Of a stretch of DNA of 64,000 bases, positions 1 to 8,403 are shown in pieces (position 1 is the first letter of the stretch; every line of letters begins with the position of its first letter). Below the pieces are notes generated by a model. The model worked only from the letters and a program-made list of their open reading frames with translations. It ran no database searches and was not told the DNA's origin. This stretch comes from Photobacterium indicum (GTDB lineage Bacteria > Pseudomonadota > Gammaproteobacteria > Enterobacterales > Vibrionaceae). The translations under genes and the position numbers were made by a program. Where the stretch lies: assembly GCF_003026215.1 (NCBI RefSeq), contig NZ_PYOC01000002.1:806001-870000 (forward strand), given 5' to 3'.

Positions 1-761
1 ATCTGATCAACGGTTGAAATGACTTTAGAGTTCATTTCATATACGCGCTGAGCTTCTATCATGTTGACCAATTCTTCCGTTACATTAACGTTCGAAGTTT
101 CTAACATCGACTGACGAATTGCCCCTAGACCATCAAGACCCGGTACACCTTCTTGGGCATCGCCACTCGCCCCCGTAGGTAAGAATAAGTTCTGACCAAT
201 AGGCTCTAAACCGCCTGGATTAATAAAGCCAACCGTTGTTAACTGACCCAGCACTTGGTTTTCTTGCTGTCCACGAATACGTGCTGATACTTCGCCATCA
301 TTGCCAACGGTAATACCGACAGCATCTTCTGGGATAGCGATCTCTGGTTGCACCACATAGCCAGAACCCGTAGTTACCATTTGACCATCACCGTTAATGG
401 TAAATTGACCATTACGGGTATAGCCAATGTTGCCATCGGGCAGTAAAACCTGGAAGAAGCCTTCTCCCTCGATCATCATATCCATCGAGTTATTGGTGGT
501 TTGCGTATTACCCTGCGTAAACACTTTTTGGGTTGCGACAACTTTAGAACCTGCCCCCAGCATTAATCCCGACGGTAATTCCGTATCTTGAGAAGATTGG
601 CCACCTGGTTGGTTAATATTTTGATAAAAAAGATCTTCAAATACAGCACGACTTTTCTTAAAACCAATGGTTGAGGCGTTAGCCAGGTTGTTTGAAATGG
701 TTGATATATTTGTCTGTTGAGCGTCAAGACCGGTTTTACTTACCCATAAAGCTGGATGCAT
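1..761 (-). CDS. flgG: Flagellar distal rod protein FlgG (3' end cut by window)
   Basis: FlgG forms the distal rod of the flagellar basal body between the MS ring and the hook. 253 codons are visible from an ATG at 761; the last ten or so residues lie beyond base 1. The N-terminus carries the rod/hook signature (STISNNLANASTIGF at about residues 19-33) and the visible C-terminus the matching ETSNVNVTEELVNMIEAQR block, which form the two coiled-coil ends of axial proteins. FlgF ends 20 bases upstream, so the two are co-transcribed, probably from the sigma54 promoter at 1563-1580. flgH, flgI and flgJ would be expected next, outside the window. Confidence 0.95.
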   Translation of the reverse strand, partial: MHPALWVSKTGLDAQQTNISTISNNLANASTIGFKKSRAVFEDLFYQNINQPGGQSSQDTELPSGLMLGAGSKVVATQKVFTQGNTQTTNNSMDMMIEGEGFFQVLLPDGNIGYTRNGQFTINGDGQMVTTGSGYVVQPEIAIPEDAVGITVGNDGEVSARIRGQQENQVLGQLTTVGFINPGGLEPIGQNLFLPTGASGDAQEGVPGLDGLGAIRQSMLETSNVNVTEELVNMIEAQRVYEMNSKVISTVDQ

Positions 762-781
762 GTTAATTACCTTTTATTGGA

Positions 782-1531
782 TTAGCCTAAACGCACGAGT
801 GAGGAAGATGCTTGATCCATTTCTTCTGCTGTTTTCATTATTTTCACTTGCATTTCAAAATGGCGCTGCAAATCAATCATACTTGTCATTTCACCAACAG
901 CATTGACGTTACTGCCTTCTAACGCGCCTTTTAGCAAGGTTACGCCAGCATCAGCATCGTACGTTTCTCCTGGTGTTTTCGACTTAAATAAACCGTTAAC
1001 ATCTTTGAATAAGTCACGGTTATCAGGGCGAACTAGCTTTAATCGATCAACGATTTCCATCGCATCTGGCGGTGCACCTTGTGGTAATACAGAGATCGTA
1101 CCGTCGTTACCAACTTGAATTTTACTAATCGGAAGAGGGATGAAAATCGGACCGCCATTTTCACCTAACATTAAATTACCGTTGCTGTTTTGCAGCATAC
1201 CAGTTTCATCAATTTTAAGATGACCCGCACGGGTATAAGCTTCTTGACCAGAGGCGTCAAGCACAGCAAGCCAACCATCGCCTTCTACTGCAACATCAAG
1301 ATCACGACCTGTCGTCATCACTGAACCTTGAGAGAAATCTTGTCCGGGGCGCTCTGTCATGGCAAAAACACGAGACGGTAAACCTTCACCATACGCTTGC
1401 ATACTGCGCGCTTGTTCCAAGTCAGCTCGGAAACCGGTCGTTCTTACGTTAGCGAGGTTGTTGGCATGTGTTTGCATACCATACATATCTTGCTTTGCAC
1501 CACTCATAGCTAAATAAAGCGCACGATCCAT
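782..1531 (-). CDS. flgF: Flagellar proximal rod protein FlgF
   Basis: A 249-residue rod protein of the flagellar basal body, of normal length for FlgF. It opens with the axial-protein signature around residues 21-35 (HANNLANVRTTGF) and ends with the paired helix motif GSNVNAVGEMTSMIDLQRHFE. It follows flgE after an unusually long gap of about 220 bases for this gene series. That gap contains a sigma54-type promoter and a perfect 13-bp hairpin, so flgF-flgG probably form a second transcription unit. The ATG start at 1531 has a plausible purine-rich ribosome site (GGGAGAG) just upstream. Confidence 0.95.
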   Translation of the reverse strand: MDRALYLAMSGAKQDMYGMQTHANNLANVRTTGFRADLEQARSMQAYGEGLPSRVFAMTERPGQDFSQGSVMTTGRDLDVAVEGDGWLAVLDASGQEAYTRAGHLKIDETGMLQNSNGNLMLGENGGPIFIPLPISKIQVGNDGTISVLPQGAPPDAMEIVDRLKLVRPDNRDLFKDVNGLFKSKTPGETYDADAGVTLLKGALEGSNVNAVGEMTSMIDLQRHFEMQVKIMKTAEEMDQASSSLVRLG

Positions 1532-1562
1532 TATTGCTCTCCCATCTCATCTGAATGGTTTG

Positions 1563-1580
1563 AAGCAATAAGTATGCCAA
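1563..1580 (-). promoter_or_regulatory. Sigma54 promoter of flgF-flgG
   Basis: On the minus strand the sequence reads TTGGCAT-N5-TTGCTT, matching the sigma54 -24/-12 consensus (TGGCAC-N5-TTGCA) with the invariant GG and GC correctly spaced. It lies 32 bases before the flgF start. In Vibrionaceae such promoters are driven by RpoN with FlrC. Seen: the motif. Inferred: the regulator. Confidence 0.7.
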
Positions 1581-1679
1581 TGCAATAAGTTACTTATAAA
1601 TCAGCATGTTGGTTAATTAAAGCGTGAACTTAAAGAATAAGGAGGAAGCGAGGAGACATTTTTTTGGCAGGTTAAGACA

Positions 1680-1712
1680 AATATTGCCGCTTAAAAGACA
1701 AGCGGCAATATT
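1680..1712 (-). other. Perfect 13-bp hairpin between flgE and flgF
   Basis: AATATTGCCGCTT and its exact complement flank a 7-base loop, 39 bases after the flgE stop. Only a short, mixed T run (TGTCTT) follows on the minus strand, so it may be a weak terminator or an RNA processing or stabilising stem marking the end of flgBCDE. Confidence 0.6.
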
Positions 1713-1750
1713 GGCAATAAAGCTGATACAGATTGACTAAAGAAAGAATC

Positions 1751-3058
1751 TTATCGAATCTGTAGAATAGTTTGTTGTAGCTGGTTATCGACTTCTAACG
1801 CTCGTGAGTTAGCTTGGAAGTTACGTTGCGCAGTAATTAGATCAACCAGTTCTTGTGTCATATCGATGTTTGACTGCTCCAGCGTACCGCTTTTCACAGA
1901 ACCAAATGCACCTTGGCTTGCTTCACCCCAAATAGCAGCACCAGAATCTTGACCCGTTGCCCACTGAGTACCACCTTTTGATACTAAGCCTTGCTCATTC
2001 GCAACACGTACCATACCAACACGGCCTAGTGTGACGTTTTCGCCATTACTGTACGTACCAACGATTGACCCTTTAGCATCAATATCAACTTTTGACAAAT
2101 AACCAGTTGTCGCACCATTTTCACTGAACTTACGAATTTCAAACGGCGCAGCATACTGCGTTGGCGAATCAAAATTCATGGTTAATGTCTGAGCTTCATC
2201 TGCACCATTTAGATCAAGGCCAGCTCCACCATCGCCTAATGCTTCAGATATAATTGGCTGCCCGTTATTGATTTGAGCAACAGAACCATCAGTATTGAAA
2301 TCAAGCGTACTACCTTGATGTCCATTGACTGCAGTTGTACCACCGTTAGTGATATTAATCGGTTTTTCACCTGTTGCATCTGTGCCTGTATAATAAACAG
2401 ACCAGCGGTTCGGCGCTGAGTTATCTTTTACGTAATACGTCGATAACTTGTATGGCTGCCCCAATGAATCATACATACTGACAGACGTTGATTTATCGTA
2501 GCTGTTACTATCATTGAAATCGAACAATGTTGCATCTTTTGCATCAGCAGAGGCTGGCAGGTTCACCCCAATATCAATACTGGTTGATGCGCGAGGTTGA
2601 CCGAACTGATCAGGTACTTTCATCGCTTGTGGTTCATAAGACGTCACTTGATCTGTTTCTTGATCAACACCATAACCCAATAAGTACTGACCTTCTGAGT
2701 TAACGATCTGATTGTCTTTATTTAGATGGAATGCACCGTTACGAGTCAGGTTATTATTCTGTGGTTGTAGCTTATCGTCAGTAACAGCAAAAAATCCACT
2801 GCCTGAAATACGCAGATCCATCGGGTTATTAGTATAAATACTCGACCCTTCATGGAATTGCTGAGCAACAACCGATGTTTGCACACCGCCACCTGTTGTG
2901 GTTTTTGCATTAGAAAAGATCGAACTTGAATATACATCACCAAATTCAGCACGAGACTCTTTAAAACCGTAGGTATTGGAGTTAGCAATGTTATTACTTG
3001 TGGTGTTTAGGTCTTTTTGAGATGCGCCGATACCACTAAGCGAAATATTGAATCCCAT
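1751..3058 (-). CDS. flgE: Flagellar hook protein FlgE
   Basis: FlgE polymerises into the hook, the universal joint outside the outer membrane. The 435 residues fit the polar-flagellum FlgE of vibrios. The N-terminus has the axial signature (TTSNNIANSNTYGFK, about residues 19-33) and the C-terminus SNIDMTQELVDLITAQR followed by a coiled-coil tail ending LQQTILQIR. The variable central domain (about 150-350) holds the surface-exposed hook D2 region. The ATG at 3058 has a strong AGGAG site. It follows flgD by 69 bases, consistent with the hook cap being made just before hook subunits. Confidence 0.97.
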   Translation of the reverse strand: MGFNISLSGIGASQKDLNTTSNNIANSNTYGFKESRAEFGDVYSSSIFSNAKTTTGGGVQTSVVAQQFHEGSSIYTNNPMDLRISGSGFFAVTDDKLQPQNNNLTRNGAFHLNKDNQIVNSEGQYLLGYGVDQETDQVTSYEPQAMKVPDQFGQPRASTSIDIGVNLPASADAKDATLFDFNDSNSYDKSTSVSMYDSLGQPYKLSTYYVKDNSAPNRWSVYYTGTDATGEKPINITNGGTTAVNGHQGSTLDFNTDGSVAQINNGQPIISEALGDGGAGLDLNGADEAQTLTMNFDSPTQYAAPFEIRKFSENGATTGYLSKVDIDAKGSIVGTYSNGENVTLGRVGMVRVANEQGLVSKGGTQWATGQDSGAAIWGEASQGAFGSVKSGTLEQSNIDMTQELVDLITAQRNFQANSRALEVDNQLQQTILQIR

Positions 3059-3127
3059 GTTCTGACTCTCCTAATACTTGTGCATTAATTTCGCATTAAT
3101 TTGTTTATTCTATGTGCTGTTAACAGC

Positions 3128-3844
3128 TTATGCCTTACCAACTTCAAGCACTTCTGCCAGCTTGAATGGCGAATTGTGACCCGCTAGATTTAACATAACG
3201 TTACCGTCACCTTTACCCAGCAATACACTGTTAACGTTGGCATAAGTAGATACTTCAAAATCACGGTTTTCACCGCCCACCATACCTGACGCTTTCACTT
3301 GGTAGCGGCCTTCTGGCAAAGGTTTGCCTTCTTCATCGGTACCATCCCATTCTAGGCGGTGTTCACCTGGAGGTTTCGCGCCAAGATCGAAGGTTTTGAT
3401 TAACTGCCCTTGTTCGTTTTCAATACGTACCATCATGTTATCAAGGGCTTGTGGTAGCTTAACCATCCCTGTGATACCACCTTCTGCTTTTTTAACACCA
3501 GTAGCACCAGGGATTAACACATCACGCCCCACAAGCGATGAGGCTTGCAATGCTTGGCTTGATGTCATGGCTGAATTCAAGCTACCAAATTGTTCATTCA
3601 TTTGGTTGATGCCATCTACCGTTGCAAACGATGCCATTTGGGCAATCATCTGATCGTTGCCAACTGGTTTAAACGGGTCTTGCTGGGCAAGTTGTTTTGT
3701 CAGCAATGATAAAAAGTCATCTTGTTTTAATTCATTTTGACCCGTTACTTTTGATTGCGTTTCTTGTAGCTTTTTCTCTTGCATTCCCTTGAGTTGATCA
3801 AGATAAGACAAGTTGCTTTGACCTGCGCCTGTAATACCAGCCAT
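3128..3844 (-). CDS. flgD: Flagellar hook capping protein FlgD
   Basis: FlgD is the scaffold cap on which hook subunits assemble. The 238 residues include the conserved N-terminal block (LKQDDFLSLLTKQLAQQDP, about 40-58) and a C-terminal FlgD Ig/tudor-like region with LEWDGTDEEGKPLPEG near 165-180. It sits between flgC (18 bases upstream) and flgE, as in other Vibrionaceae. Start ATG at 3844 with AAGGAG upstream. Confidence 0.96.
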   Translation of the reverse strand: MAGITGAGQSNLSYLDQLKGMQEKKLQETQSKVTGQNELKQDDFLSLLTKQLAQQDPFKPVGNDQMIAQMASFATVDGINQMNEQFGSLNSAMTSSQALQASSLVGRDVLIPGATGVKKAEGGITGMVKLPQALDNMMVRIENEQGQLIKTFDLGAKPPGEHRLEWDGTDEEGKPLPEGRYQVKASGMVGGENRDFEVSTYANVNSVLLGKGDGNVMLNLAGHNSPFKLAEVLEVGKA

Positions 3845-3861
3845 AACAGTGACTCCTTACC

Positions 3862-4278
3862 TTATTTACCCATCTGCAATGTTTTCATTAGCATTTGCTT
3901 ACTGGCATCTGCTACTTGCACATTACTTTGATAAGAACGCGACGCTGAAATCATGTTGGCCATTTCTTCCATAACGTTAACATTCGGCTTATAAATATAG
4001 CCTTCATCATTCGCTAATGGATGCTGCGGGTTGTATTCCGCGCGTAATGGCTTCTGGCTTTCAACAATACCTTTAACCTGAACAGGCACACTTTCAGCAC
4101 GCTGATAGCTTGCACTGTTTAATGCCGCGGCAAAAATTGGATGACGCGCTTTATAGGTTTCTTCTGCAGAACTACTGACGCTATTGGCGTTAGCAAGGTT
4201 ACTTGAGGTGGTATTCAAACGGACTGATTCTGCGCTCATAGCAGATCCGGTTACATTAAATACATTAAATAAACTCAT
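3862..4278 (-). CDS. flgC: Flagellar proximal rod protein FlgC
   Basis: A 138-residue rod protein with the rod signature near the start (NTTSSNLANANSV) and the C-terminal NVNVMEEMANMISASRSYQSN motif typical of FlgC. Its start is 3 bases after the flgB stop, so the two are translationally close. It is part of flgBCDE, transcribed from the sigma54 promoter upstream of flgB. Confidence 0.96.
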   Translation of the reverse strand: MSLFNVFNVTGSAMSAESVRLNTTSSNLANANSVSSSAEETYKARHPIFAAALNSASYQRAESVPVQVKGIVESQKPLRAEYNPQHPLANDEGYIYKPNVNVMEEMANMISASRSYQSNVQVADASKQMLMKTLQMGK

Positions 4279-4281
4279 TTA

Positions 4282-4677
4282 TTAATCCCCTCTCAAGGCT
4301 TTGCTTAAATTCTTAAACTTAGCACCCAAGAAATCTAACGATGCTTGATATTCCAGTGAATTCTGCATGAACAAGTTCTGCTCCAGCTGAGCATCAACCG
4401 TATTGCCATCACCAGTGTCTGGTTGAGTAGGAACACGGTACATTTGTTCACCCATTACATTTGCAGAGGCAGAAATATGCCGCCCATTAGTTCGGCTCAG
4501 ACCAATGCTTGCCCCTGATGTTGCCGCTTTTAATGCGCGATCGAAATCCATATCTTTAGCCTTATAACCAGGCGTATTAGCGTTAGCAATGTTGCTGGCA
4601 AGGGTTTCAGCACGCTTACCACGCACACCAACTGAGTATTGATGTATACCCAACGCTTTATCAAAAGAAATAGACAT
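4282..4677 (-). CDS. flgB: Flagellar proximal rod protein FlgB
   Basis: First gene of the rod/hook operon; FlgB is the membrane-proximal rod subunit. It is 131 residues from the ATG at 4677. An upstream GTG in frame (4689) is rejected because a GGAGG ribosome site lies between the two and serves the ATG (MSISFDKALG). Rod motifs: ASNIANANTPGYKAKDMDF near residues 27-45 and the C-terminal region around QNSLEYQASLDFL. The sigma54 promoter at 4709-4725 is about 30 bases upstream. Confidence 0.96.
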   Translation of the reverse strand: MSISFDKALGIHQYSVGVRGKRAETLASNIANANTPGYKAKDMDFDRALKAATSGASIGLSRTNGRHISASANVMGEQMYRVPTQPDTGDGNTVDAQLEQNLFMQNSLEYQASLDFLGAKFKNLSKALRGD

Positions 4678-4708
4678 AGTTGCCTCCACAATAACTTAAT
4701 GTATATAA

Positions 4709-4725
4709 AGCAAATAGGATGCCAA
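4709..4725 (-). promoter_or_regulatory. Sigma54 promoter of flgBCDE
   Basis: Minus-strand TTGGCAT-N4/5-TTTGCT matches the RpoN -24/-12 consensus, 32 bases before the flgB ATG and downstream of the cheR terminator. This agrees with the FlrC/RpoN class III control known for rod and hook genes in Vibrio. The motif is seen; the control is inferred. Confidence 0.75.
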
Positions 4726-4766
4726 GTTTTTAAATGGCAAATAAACAGGCGAATAGACAGATAAAC

Positions 4767-4792
4767 AAAAAGCGGCCAAAGCCGCTTTTTAT
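4767..4792 (-). terminator. Rho-independent terminator of cheVR
   Basis: AGCGGC-CAAA-GCCGCT hairpin at 4771-4786 with A/T runs on both sides. It lies 24 bases after the cheR stop and before the flgB promoter, so it separates the two units. Confidence 0.8.
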
Positions 4793-4815
4793 TTATTAAT
4801 GATTTGAATCTGTCA

Positions 4816-5646
4816 TTACTTCAATTTGTAGATGATACCAGGGTTGCATCGAACCATTTCAAACTTATCGGTTAGCCCAGTCAAGGATTCTGACGCGCCT
4901 AACAATAAATAGCCACCAGGGTTCAAGCTTGCCGCCATTTGATTCAAGACTTTTGCTTTCATATCTGGCGCAAAGTAAATCAATACATTACGACAAAAAA
5001 TGATGTCAAACTTTCCGAGTAATGCATAACTGTCTTTTAAGTTCTGCGGACGGAAATTCACCATACGCTTTACTTTGTCATTCACCTTCATTCGGCCATC
5101 GCCATTGTTCTCAAAAAAGAAACGGCGACGCTCAGGCGATAAACCACGGCTTAACGCTAAATTGTCATACGCGCCAGCCCGACAAGTATCCAACATCGTT
5201 TGTGATATATCTGTAGCTGTAATCTGAACACCCGATGCCAACATCCCTGGTCGACGATTTTGCAGCTCCAATATCGTCATCGCAATAGAATAAGGTTCTT
5301 GACCTGATGAGCTAGCAGAAGACCAAATTTTAAGTGGTCGTTTACTGGCAGCCATTTCCGGTAGAATCTTATCGGCAAGCACTGTGTACGGATAAGTATC
5401 ACGAAACCATAATGTCTCATTGGTTGTCATCGCATCAACGGCAGCAACACGTAATTCACGATTACGACCACTAATCACAACTTGGAGTAATTCTGATAGA
5501 GATGAAAGCGAAAATCTGCTGACTAATGGACTTAAGCGACTACGCACTAAGTACTGTTTACTATCGCCAAGTACAATCCCGCATTGAGCTTCTAGGAAAC
5601 GGCAGAAATCCCGATACTCTTGATCTTTTATTGTTATAGCTGTCAT
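4816..5646 (-). CDS. cheR: Chemotaxis protein methyltransferase CheR
   Basis: CheR uses S-adenosylmethionine to methylate glutamates of chemoreceptors, setting adaptation. The 276 residues show the N-terminal helical domain, then the methyltransferase fold with SASSSGQEPYSIAM near 110-123 (SAM-binding loop) and FDIIFCRNVLIYF near 213-225. It lies directly behind cheV within the flagellar cluster, as in Vibrio, and ends at a strong terminator. Confidence 0.95.
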   Translation of the reverse strand: MTAITIKDQEYRDFCRFLEAQCGIVLGDSKQYLVRSRLSPLVSRFSLSSLSELLQVVISGRNRELRVAAVDAMTTNETLWFRDTYPYTVLADKILPEMAASKRPLKIWSSASSSGQEPYSIAMTILELQNRRPGMLASGVQITATDISQTMLDTCRAGAYDNLALSRGLSPERRRFFFENNGDGRMKVNDKVKRMVNFRPQNLKDSYALLGKFDIIFCRNVLIYFAPDMKAKVLNQMAASLNPGGYLLLGASESLTGLTDKFEMVRCNPGIIYKLK

Positions 5647-5688
5647 CTACTACTCTTTATAATTATTGCTTCTTGTTTGATATTGTTA

Positions 5689-6612
5689 TTATTGCTTAGA
5701 AGGCATTGCAGCCTTAACAGCAGTACCCAATTCATCTGGGTTAAATTTAGGTATAAATGCATTTGCACCTACGCGCTCAACCATCGCTTGGTTAAAAACG
5801 CCACTCAGTGAAGTGTGCAGAATAACATGTAAATCTTTTAAATTAGGATTATTACGAATTTCGGCAGTCAACGTATAACCATCCATTTCTGGCATTTCAA
5901 TATCTGAAATAACCAATGCCAATTGATCGTAAATACTGCCTTCTTTAGCCATTTCTTTTAGTTTAATAATGGCTTCTTTACCATCTTTAACTAAGATACA
6001 TTCACAACCAATGGCTTCAATCGCACGTTGAACCTGCTTACGTGCGACACTTGAATCATCAGCCACTAATACACGGCGAATTTCAGGTAATGAATCAATT
6101 AATTCTTCAAGCACTGAGCCGGTAATATCCGTATTAACAGGCGAAATTTCATCAAGAATTTTTTCAACGTCCAAAATTTCAACAAGTTCACCATCAATCT
6201 CGGTGACCGCTGTCAAATAGTTCGCTCGCCCAGCCCCCTGTGGCGGTGGCAAAATTGATTCCCAATTCATATTAATGATTCGTTCAACAGAAGAAACCAA
6301 GAAACCTTGAATTGAGCGGTTGAACTCAGAAATGATCACAAAACAATTATCTAAATCATCAATAGGGCGCCCCCCCGTTGCTAGGCTCATATCGATAACA
6401 GAAATAGTTTGACCGCGAATATGTGCAATCCCTTTAACCAACGGATGCAAATTTGGCATGGTCGTCAGCTTTGGACACTGAAGTACCTCTTTCACCTTAA
6501 AAACGTTAATCCCGTAACGTTGGCGTCTATTCAGCCTAAATGTCAAAAGCTCTAATCGGTTTTGACCAACAAGTTGGGTGCGCTGATTGACTGAATCAAG
6601 TATCCCCGTCAT
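5689..6612 (-). CDS. cheV: Chemotaxis coupling/response-regulator protein CheV
   Basis: CheV joins a CheW-like coupling domain (about residues 15-165) to a receiver domain (about 180-300). In the receiver the acidic pair is VADDSSVARKQ, the phosphorylation Asp lies in VISDIEMPEMDGYTL, and the conserved Lys in AFIPKF. The 307 residues are full length. CheV links receptors to CheA and can take phosphate from it. It starts at an ATG with GGAG upstream and is divergent from flgA, with cheR 42 bases downstream. Confidence 0.96.
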   Translation of the reverse strand: MTGILDSVNQRTQLVGQNRLELLTFRLNRRQRYGINVFKVKEVLQCPKLTTMPNLHPLVKGIAHIRGQTISVIDMSLATGGRPIDDLDNCFVIISEFNRSIQGFLVSSVERIINMNWESILPPPQGAGRANYLTAVTEIDGELVEILDVEKILDEISPVNTDITGSVLEELIDSLPEIRRVLVADDSSVARKQVQRAIEAIGCECILVKDGKEAIIKLKEMAKEGSIYDQLALVISDIEMPEMDGYTLTAEIRNNPNLKDLHVILHTSLSGVFNQAMVERVGANAFIPKFNPDELGTAVKAAMPSKQ

Positions 6613-6741
6613 AAAGGTGACTCCATGTTATATATTTTTCTATTTGGAAAGTGAATACGAGTAATCTCGCCTGTAATCACATATTATGATCCTAAGACTA
6701 ACAAGCGTAGCCTTCGTAACTATAACCAAAGAGCCAGAATC

Positions 6742-7449
6742 GTGACCCAAAGAACACATTTAAAACTCTTCGTAATTTTTATCGGCTTTATATCGATTTT
6801 CTTTAGCACTAATATTTGGGCTTCAAAGCAAATCACGCTCGATACAGTACAGCATACAGCTGAAAGGCATGTCGAACAATTAATCAGTGTACCAGAGCGG
6901 GGGGAGCTTAAGCTAACGGCCGCATCATTAGATTCTCGATTAAGACTTTCAGAGTGTACAGAGCCTTTAAACAGTACCATACCTGGTAAGCAATCATTAA
7001 CAGGGAACGTAACGGTACTTATCCGTTGTTCACCTGAAAATTGGCAAGTTTATGTGCCGGTTCGCGTTCAATTGCTACTACCACGTGTTGTGGCCGCAAC
7101 ACCCCTAGCCCGTGGGCTTGTTTTGAATGCATCACATCTTAGTGTAAAGCTCGTAGAAAGTCGTTTCCAGCGTGGCATTGTTTTTGAAGAGCCTGCAGAA
7201 ATTATTGGCTCTAAAGTAAAACGTACCGTCAATATGGGCGAAGCCGTGCAAGGCAACGACATCTGCTTAGTATGCCGTAATGATGCCGTAATGATAAAAG
7301 CAGGTAACGGTGGATTAAATATTATCACCAATGGAACAGCTTTATCTGATGGCGCTCTTGGTGAACAGATCCGAGTACAAAATACTAAGTCTAAACGGAT
7401 TGTAGACGGTACAGTTAGTGCTGTAGGCGAAGTAACCGTTAACTATTAA
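6742..7449 (+). CDS. flgA: Flagella basal body P-ring formation protein FlgA
   Basis: FlgA is the periplasmic chaperone for P-ring subunit FlgI. The 235-residue product begins at a GTG with only a weak ribosome site and carries a signal peptide (hydrophobic stretch about residues 9-25, then WAS). A C-terminal SAF-like domain follows, with TPLARGLVLNASHLSVKLVE and a terminal GTVSAVGEVTVNY typical of the family. It is divergent from cheV, and flgM follows 150 bases later behind its own sigma28 promoter. Confidence 0.93.
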   Translation: MTQRTHLKLFVIFIGFISIFFSTNIWASKQITLDTVQHTAERHVEQLISVPERGELKLTAASLDSRLRLSECTEPLNSTIPGKQSLTGNVTVLIRCSPENWQVYVPVRVQLLLPRVVAATPLARGLVLNASHLSVKLVESRFQRGIVFEEPAEIIGSKVKRTVNMGEAVQGNDICLVCRNDAVMIKAGNGGLNIITNGTALSDGALGEQIRVQNTKSKRIVDGTVSAVGEVTVNY

Positions 7450-7484
7450 TCACTCGAAACCTGCGTATTTCTATCACTAGAAAT

Positions 7485-7533
7485 CACTTTTTACACTACG
7501 ACGGTATAAACTGCATAGAATGTGTAAAAAGTG
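7485..7533. repeat. 12-bp perfect inverted repeat before the flgM promoter
   Basis: CACTTTTTACAC (7485-7496) and GTGTAAAAAGTG (7522-7533) flank 25 bases. The repeat lies between the flgA stop and the sigma28 -35 element of flgM, almost touching it. It could act as a terminator for flgA or as an operator; nothing in the sequence decides. Confidence 0.6.
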
Positions 7534-7534
7534 C

Positions 7535-7561
7535 TAAAGTTACTCTATATGCAGCCGATAG
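7535..7561 (+). promoter_or_regulatory. Sigma28 (FliA) promoter of flgM-flgN
   Basis: TAAA-N15-GCCGATAG matches the flagellar sigma28 consensus TAAA-N15-GCCGATAA in spacing and in all but the last base, 39 bases before the flgM ATG. It implies that FliA drives expression of its own anti-sigma factor. Confidence 0.85.
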
Positions 7562-7599
7562 TGTTAGCGTATTCAGTTTATTGTTCAAAGGCTTAATTT

Positions 7600-7914
7600 A
7601 TGGCAAGTATTGATCATCTGCGCAACAGTCAACCGATGACAACCGCTCGGAATAATCAGAGTAAAGTAACGACATCATCGTCAGGCAGTCAACCTACTGC
7701 GGCACCAAGTCAGGGGCGACAAGATGCTGTTTCGTTAAGTTCACAAGGTAAAGCTGTTGGTCAAATCCACCAACAACTAGCCACTGAACCTAGCTTTGAT
7801 AGTGCAAAAGTCTCGGCAATTAAAGAAGCCATTTCAAGTGGCGCTTATGTCGTTGATGCAGATAAACTCGCATCTAATATGATGAAGTTTGAAGATGAGC
7901 TACGCGGGCTATAA
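7600..7914 (+). CDS. flgM: Anti-sigma28 factor FlgM
   Basis: FlgM binds and inhibits FliA until the hook is complete and FlgM is exported. The 104 residues have the usual disordered, Ser/Gln/Thr-rich N-terminal half and the conserved C-terminal FliA-binding half (DSAKVSAIKEAISSGAYVVD at about 67-86, then KLASNMMKFEDEL). A sigma28 promoter precedes it and flgN follows 45 bases later. Confidence 0.95.
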   Translation: MASIDHLRNSQPMTTARNNQSKVTTSSSGSQPTAAPSQGRQDAVSLSSQGKAVGQIHQQLATEPSFDSAKVSAIKEAISSGAYVVDADKLASNMMKFEDELRGL

Positions 7915-7959
7915 TGTTGCCCCTTAGCCTTATTTTGACATTAAGAATAATGTGACACT

Positions 7960-8388
7960 ATGCCTGATACTATTGAGCAACTTCTAGAGCTGCAACACGC
8001 TACATTGATATCCCTTTCTCGCCTATTAGAGCAAGAAAAAGGGGCAATTGTTAATCGTCAATCCGTCGAAATTGATCGTATAGCCAAAGATAAGCTCAGC
8101 TTACTCAATAAAATTCAGCAACAAGATCACCTTATAGCAAGTCATGCTCAACGCCAATTACTAACTGACAATACCGAATGTATGCAGAAAGTAACGGAAA
8201 TAAAAACGATCGTTACACGCTGTAAAGCTGCCAATGAAGTTAATGGTGAAGCATTACAACGCGCTCAACTTAGCTTTCATAAGCTAAACAATTTATTTCA
8301 GCAGAGCCGCGGTAAAAGCCAAATGACGTATAATAGTGAAGGTGTCGCGCAAAACATTCGCACACTAGGCACGAATATTAAGGCGTAA
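7960..8388 (+). CDS. flgN: Flagellar export chaperone FlgN
   Basis: FlgN is the cytoplasmic chaperone for the hook-filament junction proteins FlgK and FlgL. The 142-residue, mostly helical, Gln-rich product begins with TIEQLLELQHATLISLSRLLEQE, the usual FlgN N-terminal helix, and ends near the family C-terminal YNSEGVAQNIRTLG. It is in an operon with flgM and converges on flgP. Confidence 0.92.
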   Translation: MPDTIEQLLELQHATLISLSRLLEQEKGAIVNRQSVEIDRIAKDKLSLLNKIQQQDHLIASHAQRQLLTDNTECMQKVTEIKTIVTRCKAANEVNGEALQRAQLSFHKLNNLFQQSRGKSQMTYNSEGVAQNIRTLGTNIKA

Positions 8389-8403
8389 TTGGAGAGCGAA
8401 TAA

